Source of the DNA: Bog-473 sp963711065 | GTDB lineage: Bacteria; Actinomycetota; Acidimicrobiia; Acidimicrobiales; RAAP-2 | DNA: 64,000 nt | NCBI GenBank assembly: GCA_963711065.1 | Contig: CAVQCO010000007.1 | Location: 1,116,001 to 1,180,000 of the forward strand | Direction: 5' to 3' | In this document: positions 53,232 through 63,031 of the stretch, piece by piece | Position numbering within the stretch: the stretch's first letter is position 1 | Layout: the number at the start of each line of letters is the position of its first letter | Translations under genes and position numbers: made by a program | The notes under the pieces: model-generated | Database searches by the model: none | The model's input: only the letters and a program-made list of their open reading frames with translations | What the model was told of the DNA's origin: nothing

Positions 53232-54507
53232 GCGCCCTCCCGAAGTCATCAGAGACCCCCTCGCCGTGGTGGAGCACGATGGAGTTCCCCTGGGCCGAGA
53301 CCGCCCGCCGGGCCCGGTGATGGTGGCCACCATGGCCTCCTACCTGGATCAACTGGGTGTCTCGGCCCGTCCGACCACCGTCGGCGCCGCCGAGCAGGCA
53401 CTGCGTCACTTCGCCGGCCAGGTCACCGAGGCCGATCCGACGTGCACCTCCATGGCGGCTGTCGAGCGCCGCCACATCGAGGCCCACAAGCTCTGGCTGG
53501 CCGCTCGGCCCGGCAAGGCCGGGAAAGCCTCTCGCCACCGTCACCATCCGGCAACCGGCTCGGAACGCTGCGCACCTTCTTCGAGCGGCTGCGCGACTGG
53601 GACTACGACGACGCGCCGAGCCAAGACGTTGATCTTCCCCGGTGACTTCCCCCAGGCCGACGAGCCGTTGCCGAAGTTCCTCGACGACCCGACGATGGAG
53701 AAGTTCACCGCCGCACTGGCGAGTGACCCCGATCCTCGTCGACGGGTCATGGTCGAGATCCTGGCCCAGACCGGCATCCGGGTGGGCGAGCTCTCCGGAC
53801 TCGACGACAAGGCCGTGACCTTGCTCGGCGACACCTTCTCGCTGCGCATCCCGGTCGGCAAGCTGCACAACGACCGCTACGTGCCGATCGGACCCGAACT
53901 GGTGCAACTCATCGCCGACTACCAGAAGTTCCGGGGACCGAGCCGCTCAGGACGCCTGGTCGAACGAGACGATGGCCAACCCTTCGACCGTCGCACCATC
54001 CATCGCTACGTCGATCGGGTGGCCAAGCGGCCGGCGTCGGCCACGTCCATCCCCATCAGCTCCGCCACACGCTCGCCACCCGGATGATCAACCGGGGCAT
54101 GAGCCTCGAGGCCATCGCCGCCCTGCTCGGTCACCGCTCCATGCGCATGACGCTGACCTATGCCCGCATCTCGAATCGGACCGTGGCCGAGGAGTACTTC
54201 CGGGTGACCCAGGCCGTCGAGGCCAGCTACGAGAGCGGAGAGCCGCTACCGGCCAGCGTCGAGGGCGCCAACATGCGCCGGATCGCCGCCGAGCACCGGC
54301 GGCTCTTGGGGAATGGTCACTGCACCCGACCGAGCCGGGCTCGACTGCACCTTCGAGTCGGTCTGTGAACGCTGCGGCTTCTTCGAGACCGGACCCCAGT
54401 TCCTGACCATCTTGCGCCGCCAGCGAGACGACGCCGTCGGCCACGGCCAAGAGGACCGGGTTCAGCTCCTCGAGGGCTTCATCGAGGAGATCGACGGAGA
54501 CGGCTGA
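53228..54507 (+). pseudogene. Tyrosine recombinase/integrase 2 with C-terminal Cys-x2-Cys domain, several frameshifts
   Basis: Starts MSALPKSSETPSPWW at 53228 (ATGA overlap). Pieces: MASYLDQLGVSARPTTVGAAE (N-terminal SAM-like domain), LGTLRTFFERLRDWDYDDAP, LAQTGIRVGELSGLDDKAV (catalytic Arg), INRGMSLEAIAALLGHRSMR (His region) and MTLTYARISN (Tyr). The tail FESVCERCGFFETGPQF looks like a zinc-ribbon half, then a helical end (RVQLLEGFIEEIDGDG) with stop at 54507. Breaks near 53315, 53520, 53570, 54040 and 54330. It differs enough from recombinase 1 to be a distinct partner, as in TnpA/TnpB of Tn554-like elements. Confidence 0.82.
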
Positions 54508-54806
54508 GTGTGCTTCCATGGCCTCAGCCCAGGTCCAGCGGATCACCCATGTAATCGCACGAGTGGGATAGGCAGAGCCTTGTCACGACGCCGGGCGCAG
54601 ACAAGGGATCGCCATGGACCGACATCTGGCGTCGGATCATACGAACGTTTACTCGGCGGTGGACAACTGGCTCCGGAGTTGTCCGGGCGAAGCGAACGGG
54701 TTTCCATTCGCCGACGCACGTGAGTCCCAAAGGGCGTACCTTCGCGAATACCCGCCAGCGGGCGGGAACAGAAGCGAGGTACAGCAAGCTAGAACCGAGG
54801 TAAGCA

Positions 54807-55466
54807 ATGTCGGTGCTTTCCGTAACGACGTTGGCCGTCAAGCCCGACCGCTATGAGGAGGATCTGTCGACCACCAAGGAATCGAAGTCGACTTTGGAGA
54901 AGTGGGGAGCCAAGAACGTTCGGTTGATTGTGGGCATGAGCGGCCAGCAACCCGCAAGCATCGTGCTCACTCACGAAGCGGACGATTTCACCGACGCCGC
55001 TCGCATAACGGACAAGTTCCTCGCAGCTCCGGAAGGTCTGGCAGGGATGATGGAATCGGGCGCCACTGAGGTCTCAGCACTCATTGACAGGAGCGAGCCG
55101 TTCGACCAACTATTCCGGACGATTAGTCGCCTCCTCCAGTCGGGCTCTCTACGGCAGACAGCACGAAGGACATCAGGCTCGTTGGCGTCGATGCGTGCCA
55201 CCGATCGGCGGCAGGGACCCCGTCTACATCTCTTCGACATTCTGACTGAACGTGAACAGGTCGTCTTGGCCGAACTCATGGAAGGCCATTGCGCGGAGGA
55301 GATCGCGAACGCGGCATTCGTCTCGATTTCGACTGTTCGCTCACAGATCAAGGCGATACACTACAAGCTCGGCGTAAACTCTCAGCTGGCCGCCGTTGCA
55401 ATGGCACGGCGTGCCGGGTGGTCCCTCAACACCCCCCCGGAGAACTCCCCCAACCCACTGGGATGA
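54807..55466 (+). CDS. Ferredoxin-like barrel domain fused to a LuxR-type HTH, 219 aa
   Basis: The N-terminal ~100 residues (VTTLAVKPDRYEEDL, KNVRLIVGMSG, ASIVLTHEADDF) have the strand-helix pattern of dimeric alpha/beta-barrel proteins. The C-terminal 65 residues are a LuxR/FixJ-type HTH: LTEREQVVLAELMEGHCAEE, then STVRSQIKAIHYKLGVNS. No receiver or sensor domain typical of LuxR proteins is present. It should bind DNA, perhaps with a small molecule or oligomeric input from the barrel. The gene lies between two mobile elements. Confidence 0.75.
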   Translation: MSVLSVTTLAVKPDRYEEDLSTTKESKSTLEKWGAKNVRLIVGMSGQQPASIVLTHEADDFTDAARITDKFLAAPEGLAGMMESGATEVSALIDRSEPFDQLFRTISRLLQSGSLRQTARRTSGSLASMRATDRRQGPRLHLFDILTEREQVVLAELMEGHCAEEIANAAFVSISTVRSQIKAIHYKLGVNSQLAAVAMARRAGWSLNTPPENSPNPLG

Positions 55467-55627
55467 GAGTCGAGCCCCCCCGGTGGCTAGTTGGCGGGCG
55501 TCGACGTGGGTGGAGATTCCGCTCTGACTTAGAGGAAGGTCGAGGGCGAACCCTCCGCCGGTAAGGATTGAGCACCAGAACCGCCCGTGGCGGGGCTCTT
55601 CGTCCAGGGTGCCCCAGTTCGATGCTC

Positions 55628-56687
55628 CTATGGGCTGTCAAGCCCTAATTTCTCGTGAGGTAGGAGGCTGAACACCTCTCGGGCGACGTAGCGCTTGAGG
55701 CATCGCACCGCTTCTTTCTTGGTAAGCCCTTCCTTGGTGCGACGATCGATGTATTCGCTGGTACGCGGGTCATAGACCATCCGGGTGATCACGATGTGCC
55801 ACAGAGCCGAGTTGGCCTGGCGATCACCGCTGCGATTGAGCCGGTGCCGTTCCTGCTTGCCGCTGCTGGCTTCGATCGGTGAGGCACCGCAGAGATGGGC
55901 GAAGGCGGCTTCGTCGCGCAGGCGCTCGGGGTTGTCGCCGGCGGCGACCAACAGTGCCGAGGCGGCGTCGGTGCCCATACCGAGAGCGCCGACGAGTTCG
56001 CGGTGCGGTCTCTTTGACCAAGGGCTTGAGGATGGCGTCGATCTCGGAGACCTCCTCTTCGAGGGTGATCGCCCGCCGGGCCAACATCCGAAGACTGAGC
56101 TTGGTGAGCGAGACGATGTCGCGCTTGGCTCCGGGTCGATAGGTCGAGGCCCGCTCGAGGAGGTGGAACACGTTGAGGCCCCGGAGCTCGGCTCGGATTG
56201 GCTCAGGCGCGGTCGAGATCAGGCCGCGCATCTGATTGAGCGCCTGGGTCCGGCCCTTGCGGGCCGAGGCCCTTGCGACACGTAAAACCCGCATGGCTTC
56301 GACGTTTCCGTCCCTCGTCTTGGCCTCACCGCAAGCGTCGCCCGAGAGGGCGGCCCGGGCGGCGGTGATGGCGTCTTGGGGGTCGGACTTGCCCTTGCGC
56401 CGGCGGCGCTGTCGATTGGGACGGTCGACTTCGACGACGCGGACCTGCTCGGCTTGGAGATGACGGGTGAGCCCTGCACCATAGGACCCGGTCCCTTCGA
56501 CCCCGACCAACACGACGGAGCCGAAGTCGCTCAGCCAGCCCAGCAGCAACTTGTAGCCGCTCTCGGTGGTGGGGAAGCTCTCGACGCCGAGGAGAGCTCC
56601 TCGTTCGTCCAAAGCCGCAGCTACATGGACGTCGAGGTGCGTATCGACGCCGCCGGTGATGCTCCGTGCCAAATTGGTCACTGTCAT
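55628..56687 (-). pseudogene. IS110-family transposase (type B copy 2), one frameshift near 55998
   Basis: From GTG/ATG 56687: GGVDTHLDVHVAAALDERG, GVEGTGSYGAGLTRHL, KSDPQDAITAARAALSG, TRDGNVEAMRVLRVARAS. The frame breaks at ACCGCACCGCGAACTCG (one C too many). The other frame continues MGTDAASALLVAAGDNPERL, SSGKQERHRLNRSGDRQANS, ending at 55628. The protein matches the split copy at 48537-50821. Downstream (55470-55627) holds GGGCTTGACAGCCC and GAGGG-TTCG-CCCTC hairpins; its left end adjoins the hairpin at 56751-56763. Confidence 0.88.
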
Positions 56688-57069
56688 CCCTTCGTTGGAT
56701 TGGGTTGGGGTGACACCGCACCAGCGGGACGACGGACAAGACAGCGACGGGCCTGTTTCAGGCAGGCTCCTATTAGGTCACTCCGTCCGACCGGAAGGTG
56801 TCGAGTGGGTGACCGGGCCAGGCCGACGGATCGAACTAAGGACAGTCCAAAAGGACGTCAGCCGGTTTGCTGGAGTCAGACCTGGCCTGGGCACCCACCC
56901 ACACGCTGACCAATCCGTTCACCGAAGTGGTGGATCACTCAGCGGCCACCTCAATCCTCGCTGCCGGGACGGTGGCGATCGTGAACGGTCTCCAGGAGTG
57001 CACATCTCGCCCATACTCCATGAGCCTGGGACTTAGAAAGCTTCCGTGCCCACTTGATTCACTTGGTGA
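56688..57069. other. Intergenic region with IS110 type-B left end
   Basis: Holds the small GCCTG-TTT-CAGGC hairpin (56751-56763) next to the element end, then sequence with no convincing gene. A weak plus-strand frame (56867-57100) has no family resemblance. Confidence 0.4.
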
Positions 57070-57937
57070 CTATTCGGCGCTCGCCCCGCTAGTGGAATGA
57101 CGATTCGTTACGTTAGTGCGACCCGATGTGACGACCGCCGCTAGAGCCCTACGGGTCACCCAAGTGTGTCCCACCACTGCACCCAAGGTGATCACTGCTC
57201 CCATCGCGATGAACCAGGTGACAAGAGTGAACACCACTCCGATCGCTCCATACAGGCGACTGTCGGAGACGAGAGTTGACGAGAAGTAGAGCGACGCGAA
57301 CGCTGCCAAGGCCGACCCAGAAAACCCCCGTGGCAAGCGCGGCAGGGAATAGTCGTCGCCAAAGCTCTTTCCCACGCAGTAGAAAGTGGAGTCCCCACCA
57401 GAAGAACGCTGTCACGATCACCAAGTTGCCCAAGCCCAAGAACACTCGGCCAGCCGGGAGATCCCGAAGCGGCCTGCTGACCACCGCATCGACATATACC
57501 TCCGCAGCAGCCGCCAGGGCCCAGACAAAGCACCGAAGCACATTCGACCATCCACGATCGTCGAGGTGATCGAAGACCTGTTGGTAGAGCCTCTGGACCA
57601 AGCGCGCAACCGCGATCGTTCCCAACAGGGAGACAACCAGGGCGATGGCAACGCCGAAGTTCAAGCCAACATGCGATGACGTGAAAAGGCTGTCGACGAT
57701 GTGGGACCCTTCCCGGTTCAGTCCCAACCGCGTGGCGATATTGTCGTCCACCCTGCTGTTCGCGAGCGCGCTAAGGAGGATGATGAGCGGGAGGACAGAC
57801 AGCAGGAACGAGGCCCCAAACATGATGATCCAGTTTCCGAACTCCACGTCGCGGAGACCTTTGATCAGATCCTGTACGACAGATCCTTGGTAGCGGCGAC
57901 GCCACCACTCAGCAGCCCGGTCGTTAGCTGAAGTCAT
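57070..57937 (-). pseudogene. YihY/BrkB-type membrane protein with one frameshift near 57315
   Basis: YihY family: DLIKGLRDVEFGNWIIMFGA, FLLSVLPLIILLSALA, VAIALVVSLLGTIAVARLVQ, several TM helices. The frame from 57937 breaks in GGGTCGGCCTTGGCAGCG; the other frame continues FASLYFSSTLVSDSRLYG, VVFTLVTWFIAMGAVITLGA and ends at the TAG at 57070. The start ATG 57937 (MTSANDRAAEWW) is preferred. These proteins have unclear envelope functions. Single-base shift: assembly or decay. Confidence 0.8.
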
Positions 57938-58422
57938 GCCGCTTCGTGTGAGAATGCCCAAATCTGTTCTTTGTGCGACTCTGTTCGGCGTCCACGACTT
58001 GAGGCTATTCCTGGGTCAGCGAATTGTTGGGGATCGCATTATTGAGAGATGGGGTCGCTCTACCCGAGAACTCGGGTCGGCCGGTTGATAAGTGTCCACC
58101 GACATCTTCAGATCGCGGAAGAGCCACGACAAATTCGTGGAGCTGTATGGCAGCGATGGATGCGGCAGACCTTCCCGACGACAAGAACTTCCGGGAGGCG
58201 ACTCCATCACATGGGAGTTCGGCTCGTCGCCATGCAGAACTCACATGCCGAGGCCGACGACGAACTTTACCCGCTGCGCGAGGTTCCTCGCGAGTCGGGA
58301 CAAGACCTCTCCACCTTTACGACGCTGACGACCTGGGGTGTGGCTGGGTCCTAAGCGTCCTCAAGCCGAGCGGTAGGTGGCGAGTCCAAACGGCCCGGTC
58401 CAGGCGTTCCAGAAGCGAGAGG
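57938..58422. other. Region before the IS3 element, no firm gene
   Basis: Fragments in three plus-strand frames (for example STDIFRSRKSHDKFVELYG from 58092) look protein-like but do not join into one frame. This may be a decayed small gene cut by the IS3-family insertion. Confidence 0.35.
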
Positions 58423-58472
58423 TGAACCGCCCCGGGATTGGTGACTGCTCCAACCCTTGAGAGGATGGAGCA

Positions 58473-58810
58473 ATGTCAGAGAGGAAGCGGAACCCACGGT
58501 CCGCCGTACCCGCCCGAGGTGCGTGAACGGGCAGTGCGGATGGTCTTCGAGCACCAGGACGAGTACCCGTCGCAGTGGAAGGCGATCGAGTCGATCGCGG
58601 CGAAGCTGTCGATCAACCACGAGACGCTGCGGATCTGGGTCCGCCGGGCCGAGACCGACGCCGGCGCAGCGTCCCGGGCTCACGACCGACGAGCGGAGCC
58701 GGCTGAAGTCCCTGAGCGAGAGGTGAAGCGAGCTGCGCCGGGCGAATGAGATCTTGAAGGCGGCCGCGGCTTTCTTCGGGGCGGAGCTCGACCGCCAACC
58801 GCCGAGATAG
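58473..58810 (+). pseudogene. IS3 OrfA (HTH/leucine zipper), frameshifted
   Basis: ATG 58473, then YPPEVRERAVRMVFEHQDEY and LSINHETLRIWVRRAETDAG (HTH), then in other frames LTTDERSRLKSL and a zipper-like RANEILKAAAAFFGAEL to the TAG at 58810. Two or three single-base breaks. It normally supplies DNA binding for the OrfAB transposase. Confidence 0.8.
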
Positions 58811-59745
58811 TCGCCTTCATCGACGAGCACCGGCACCGCTTCGGGGTCGAGCCGATCTGCAGGGTGCTCACCGAGCACGGCTGCCAAGATCGCCCCGAAC
58901 ACCTACTGGGTGGCCAAGAAGCGGCCCCCGTCGGCCCGCTCGGTCCGAGACGAGGAGCTCAAGGGCGAGATCCTGCGCGTCTGGGGCGAGAACCTCGAGG
59001 TCTATGGGGCCGACAAGGTCTGGACCCAGCTCAACCGTGAGGGCATCCGCGTGGCCCGCTGCACGGTCGAGCGCCTGATGCGTGAGCTGGGCCTCTCGGG
59101 AGCCCGCGGGGCCGGGCCTACAAGGTCACCACCCGCTCCGACGAGCGCCAGCACCGTCCGGCCGACCTCGTCGAGCGCAACTTCACGCGCGCCGAGCGCC
59201 GAACCGGCTCTGGGTGGCCGACCTCACCTACGTGAAGACGCACTCGGGCTGGGTCTACGCCGCCTTCATCATCGACGTGTACTCGCGCATGGTCGTCGGC
59301 TGGCAGATCTCCAACTCGCTTGCGCTCGGACCTCGCCATCGACGCGCTCGAGATGGCGGTCTGGAACCGCACCCGATGCCGGCCAGGTCCTCGACGGCCT
59401 GGTCCATCACAGCGACCGGGAGTTGCAATATCTCTCGATTCGCTACTCCGAGCGCCTCGCCGAGAACGACATCGTCGCCTCGGTCGGATCGCGCGGCGAC
59501 AGCTACGACAACGCCATGGCCGAGGCCTTCAACAGCCTCTACAAGTGGGAACTGATCTATCCCCGGGGCCCGTGGCGGGGTCTCGACGACGTCGAGTTCG
59601 CCACGCTCGGCTACATCGACTGGTTCAACCACCGCCGCTCCACGGCGAGATCACCGAGGACAACACCTACGTCACCCCGGCAGAGTTCGAAGCCGACCTA
59701 CTACCGTCAAACAGCAACCCGCCCTCAGAGGCGGTTACCCAATAA
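58806..59745 (+). pseudogene. IS3 OrfB (DDE transposase), several frameshifts
   Basis: Reads IVAFIDEHRHRFGVEPICRV, VYGADKVWTQLNREGIRVAR, VADLTYVKTHSGWVYAAFII (first Asp), VLDGLVHHSDRE (second Asp) and DSYDNAMAEAFNSLYKWE (Glu), completing DDE. Frames change near 58885, 59115, 59325 and 59640; the natural end NSNPPSEAVTQ stops at 59745. It overlaps orfA as expected for the -1 programmed frameshift of the family. Confidence 0.85.
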
Positions 59746-59786
59746 CCCGAGCAGTCATGAAACCCGGGGCGATTCAAGGGGGTTAA

Positions 59787-59804
59787 GTGCCCCACTTCGC
59801 CGGG
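59787..59804. repeat. 18-bp direct repeat, copy 1 (GTGCCCCACTTCGCCGGG)
   Basis: Identical to 63032-63049, same orientation. Each lies beside an insertion-sequence end (the IS3 right end here, IS110 type-A there). Followed by GTGGGAC-type sequence that could fold back. Confidence 0.7.
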
Positions 59805-59838
59805 TAGGTGGGACGGCTAGATTCCTCCTCACCGGTGC

Positions 59839-60543
59839 GTGAACCGCCAGACTGGTGGGATGCTCGGAGTGCTGCTTGACGTTGGCGGGGTGTTCCTGGT
59901 GCCAAGTCGAGATCGATTGGTCGAAGCACTCGGTGAACTGATCGAAGGTGTGTCTGACGCCCAGTGCGATCGGGCGCATTTCGAGGGAATTCATGCCCTC
60001 GATGTGGCCAATGTGCCAGGCAATGAGGATCGGCGCATCTACCTCAGCGCCTATCTCTCATCGATGGGGATACCCGAGGATCAACTTGAAGGCGCAATGG
60101 ACACACTTATCCCTGTGTGGAGCGGTCCGTCACTCGACTTGTGGCGGCGTGTCCTGAGCGGGTCGATTACTGGATTGTGGACCCTTCACCGAGCAAATCT
60201 CAGATTGGGAATTGTGAGCAACTCTGACGGTCACGTCGAAGAGGAGATGGTTCGAAACGAGATCTGCCAGGTAGGGCCGGGATCAGGCGTGCCCGTCCAA
60301 GCGATCATTGATTCTGGCGTCGTTGGTGTTGCAAAACCGGATCCAACCATTTTCGATTTTGCGCTTCCTTCACTTCAACTGGATCCTTCCGAAGTGATCT
60401 ACGTGGGTGACAGTGTGAAGTACGACGTTCGCTCAGCCGAAGCCGCCGGAATGACACCCTTGCATATTGATCCCTTCGGGCTTTGTGAGGATACGGATCA
60501 TGGCCATGTGGCACACCTTGGTGAGGTGCTCAACAACGTGTGA
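59839..60543 (+). CDS. HAD-family hydrolase, 234 aa
   Basis: HAD motifs: MLGVLLDVGGVFL (nucleophile Asp, DxGG form), LRLGIVSNSD (motif II Ser), GVAKPDPTIF (motif III Lys) and VIYVGDSVKYDVRSA (motif IV). Typical substrates are small phosphorylated metabolites. GTG 59839 is used, with ATG 59860 as a shorter option. The gene is clearly more A+T rich than the chromosome core. Confidence 0.88.
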   Translation: MNRQTGGMLGVLLDVGGVFLVPSRDRLVEALGELIEGVSDAQCDRAHFEGIHALDVANVPGNEDRRIYLSAYLSSMGIPEDQLEGAMDTLIPVWSGPSLDLWRRVLSGSITGLWTLHRANLRLGIVSNSDGHVEEEMVRNEICQVGPGSGVPVQAIIDSGVVGVAKPDPTIFDFALPSLQLDPSEVIYVGDSVKYDVRSAEAAGMTPLHIDPFGLCEDTDHGHVAHLGEVLNNV

Positions 60544-60614
60544 GTTGTCTCAGTGACACGACCGAACCGTCGTAGGAAACCGTCCCCTATCGCCGGGAGT
60601 GAGGCACCACCCAC

Positions 60615-61243
60615 CTACGAGGATGTCAATGAGCCCAGTTGATTCTGCAGGTGAGCTTCACAATCCGGCCACTCGGCACCAATGATTGAGAACATCGCCG
60701 AGTCACGCAGGCTGCCTTCCTCACCGGGAGCCCATGATGGTGACCACTGGCGCAAGACTCCCTCGAAGGTTGCCCCCAGTTTTTCGATTGCCCGGCGAGA
60801 GCGGTCATTCCTCGCATCCGTTTTTATGTCGACCCGGACTACGCCCAGGTACTCGAAAGCATGTCTCAGGAGAGGAGCTTGGCCTCGATGTTGATTCCGG
60901 TGCCCTGAGCCGAGGCTGCCAGCCATGTCCAGCCGATCTCGACTGCACATGGCTCGTCGGGACGCCCAGGCCAGGCCCTCGGGTCCCAATACGCAGTGCA
61001 GCCGACGGCACGATTGTCGGCAAGGCGGATTTGCGTGAGAGGGGTGAGCTTGCCCGACTCAGCTTGTTGGAGCTGACGAGCGATGTACTGGTCGATCTCC
61101 TGGCGGTGGGGGACCCACGTGTAGCCAAAGGTGGAGCGATCCTCTTCGGCGGCATCAGCCAGATCCGTGGCGTGGATCCATGCAAGAGGCTCCAACCGAA
61201 CGAGGCGACCTTGGAGGACAGGGATATCGAGAACCAGGCTCAT
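60615..61243 (-). pseudogene. GNAT acetyltransferase (RimJ/RimL type), one frameshift near 60880
   Basis: From ATG 61243 (GAGGAG ribosome-binding site): LVRLEPLAWIHATDLADAAE, FGYTWVP, VEIGWTWLAASAQGTGIN (acetyl-CoA loop begins). The frame then ends early, and the continuation LLRHAFEYLGVVRVDIKTDA, NDRSRRAIEKLGATFEGVLR lies in a second frame to 60615. It would acetylate an amino group, for example an N-terminal alanine. Confidence 0.82.
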
Positions 61244-61449
61244 GGGACGCTCCTCATCGCTCCTGGCATTGGCACCTTGCCGTTTTGCAGGTTGCCGGAT
61301 CTTCGCTGGGCCAGGTCCCTCAGATCCTCTGGATGAACGAAGACACCATATCGGTAGGAGTGGCTGCGTGCCCGACCGAATCCTCATCACCCCCTGCCCC
61401 CGTTCGCTGCCGGGATGGGGCGCAAGGTGGGAGTCTGACCCAAGGAGTG

Positions 61450-62427
61450 TTACCCCTCGGACCTGGGTGGAGCCAGCCGACCGATCGCCTTTTCGAATGC
61501 TTGGGCGATGACCACCGCTCCCGCATCGTTCGGGTCGTCGCCATATCCGATGAGTGCCCCTTGTTGACACACGATGTCGAGCAAGGAGCACGCTCTTGCC
61601 ACCGAGACCGGTACCCGGCCCCAGCGTGAACTGACGAAATGTGTGAGATCCGTCGAGTGGTAGGCCCCCTGCACGTCGGCTGTCGGACTCGCGTCGGCGT
61701 GATACGCCTGACCCATGGACTTGCTAAGCAAGCCAACCCCGGCGACAGCTGCCACAGCGAGCGATCGGCCAGTCCCAGGAGCTAACCAATCGCCGAGCAA
61801 AGGGTCATAGACGTTCATGCCGACGATCGGTATGTGGGGGCCGGTGGCATGCCGCAGCCCAGCCACAATCGTCGAGATATTCGATTTCATCCTGGCCAGT
61901 CCGTTGACGAAGCACGTTGCGGCACCGGGTCGGCTCATACAGGGTACGACGTCGTTTCCTCCGATGCTGATCGTGACGAGAACGATGTGACCCCGATGGG
62001 CGTTAAGGAACGAGACGGCGTTGTCGTACTGGGAACCTCCCGGGGCACAGGTCGAGCCCTCGATCATTGATTCGGTCGTTTCCCCAGAACAGGACATGTC
62101 AATGAGGCGAAGACCAGGAACTGAGGAGTGTGAGTACCGACTGGCCAGTAGGTATGGGAAGGATCGAGTTCCATCCCACATTCCGACCGAGTCGCCGAGC
62201 GACACGTAGTACGAGACGCCTGGACCGGTGGGCAGCGTCGTCGATGAGGTTGGCGTCGGCTCGTTCTGGGCGTAGTGCAGAGGAATAGTCGTAGAGGCCT
62301 CAAAGCCAGATGGTGCAGCGGCAGCCGGATCCATGGTCAATAGTGACGTGCAGACAAGGGAAGTCCCCATGATCGCCAGGATGCCGACTGGCATCTTCGA
62401 CGACCGAAATGTCATGAGTCTCCTCAC
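61450..62427 (-). CDS. Secreted SGNH-like hydrolase paralogue, 325 aa
   Basis: Signal peptide (VGILAIMGTSLVCTSLLTM), then YYVSLGDSVGMWDG (Ser), MSCSGETTES, TISIGGNDVVPCM (Asn) as in the paralogue at 39736. The C-terminal His position, seen there as NIHATTKGY, reads GYGDDPNDAG: Asn replaces His. It may therefore be inactive or use another base. Lower G+C than the core copy. Confidence 0.82.
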   Translation of the reverse strand: MRRLMTFRSSKMPVGILAIMGTSLVCTSLLTMDPAAAAPSGFEASTTIPLHYAQNEPTPTSSTTLPTGPGVSYYVSLGDSVGMWDGTRSFPYLLASRYSHSSVPGLRLIDMSCSGETTESMIEGSTCAPGGSQYDNAVSFLNAHRGHIVLVTISIGGNDVVPCMSRPGAATCFVNGLARMKSNISTIVAGLRHATGPHIPIVGMNVYDPLLGDWLAPGTGRSLAVAAVAGVGLLSKSMGQAYHADASPTADVQGAYHSTDLTHFVSSRWGRVPVSVARACSLLDIVCQQGALIGYGDDPNDAGAVVIAQAFEKAIGRLAPPRSEG

Positions 62428-62612
62428 CAGCTCGACGTTGCGACGGAGACAATCTACTTCTAGTCATCGCCGCTCGACTGTCCCCGAACTCCGGGAAGGT
62501 GGGACATCTTGCGGCACGAGTGGGGCACTCGTAGCCAAGCGGTATCCGGCGTGACCTCATACGGTCAACGCAATGGGCAAGGGAGTCACAAGAGCTGGCG
62601 CCCTTTGCCGGT
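62428..62612. other. Short intergenic region upstream of the SGNH paralogue
   Basis: Contains the promoter region of the minus-strand SGNH gene and a CACTCGTAGCC stretch; nothing definite can be called. Confidence 0.3.
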
Positions 62613-63005
62613 CTAGGTGCGATTGCCTAGAAGGTCTCGCAGCTTTTGAGCTAGCGAATCAAGGTTGTGAAAGGGGAGCGAGAACGTTTCCGTCTCACCA
62701 GTTCGGAGCGTCACGCGCAGTTGCCGCCGGGAGCCTCCCCCCTTGAACAGCGACCCAACTTTAGCGACATCAATGGACCCCACCTGGTTCAACGGAGTTG
62801 ACCAAGCTGGGCGGGGGCTCCTCTGTGGGCGTTGAATGTAGGCGAATAGCAGCCTTCCCTGCGTGACGCAAAGGGTTCCACTTTCAGCACGGCTTCCAAC
62901 CTTTTTCAGGGCTGTCGCGTGCCAGCGAGGTGTCTCATCCGCTGCCAGCTGGCATGCGAGATCCTTCTTCATCGTTTGTACTAGATCATACGTGCCGAGC
63001 CGCAT
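62613..63005 (-). CDS. Hypothetical protein with bacterial PH/GRAM-like character, 130 aa
   Basis: GTLCVTQGRLLFAYIQRPQR, then a strand-rich stretch with VGSIDVAKVGSLFKG and LRVTLRTGETETFSLPFHN, resembles bacterial PH/GRAM-like domains. Function unknown. ATG 63005 starts MRLGTYDLVQTMKKDL. The gene lies right next to the second IS110 copy. Confidence 0.5.
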   Translation of the reverse strand: MRLGTYDLVQTMKKDLACQLAADETPRWHATALKKVGSRAESGTLCVTQGRLLFAYIQRPQRSPRPAWSTPLNQVGSIDVAKVGSLFKGGGSRRQLRVTLRTGETETFSLPFHNLDSLAQKLRDLLGNRT

Positions 63006-63031
63006 CTGAGAGGGGCTCCATTTATGAGGAG

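Larger units (their letters stand above)
52117..54554 (+). mobile_element. Compact two-tyrosine-recombinase element with 17-bp perfect terminal inverted repeats
   Basis: TTACATGGGTGATCCGC at 52117-52133 recurs as its exact reverse complement at 54538-54554. Inside these, similarity continues imperfectly (ACCTGGACTGAG against ACCTGGGCTGAG). Between them lie only the two overlapping recombinase genes, with 60 bp and 30 bp of non-coding DNA. The size is 2438 bp. No passenger gene is present. No obvious target duplication is visible. Confidence 0.75.
58423..59776 (+). mobile_element. IS3-family element, 1354 bp, with inverted repeats and 3-bp target duplication
   Basis: Left end TGAACCGCCCCGGG (58423 on) matches the reverse complement of the right end (TGAATCGCCCCGGG, to 59776), and similarity continues through a TGACTGCTC stretch on both sides. 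AGG directly flanks both ends (58420-58422 and 59777-59779), a 3-bp duplication. It carries orfA and orfB. Confidence 0.9.

Noticed and set aside
52117..54554. Prophage or integrative plasmid marked by integrases
   Set aside because: No phage, conjugation or replication genes are present; both integrases sit inside short inverted repeats as a self-contained element.
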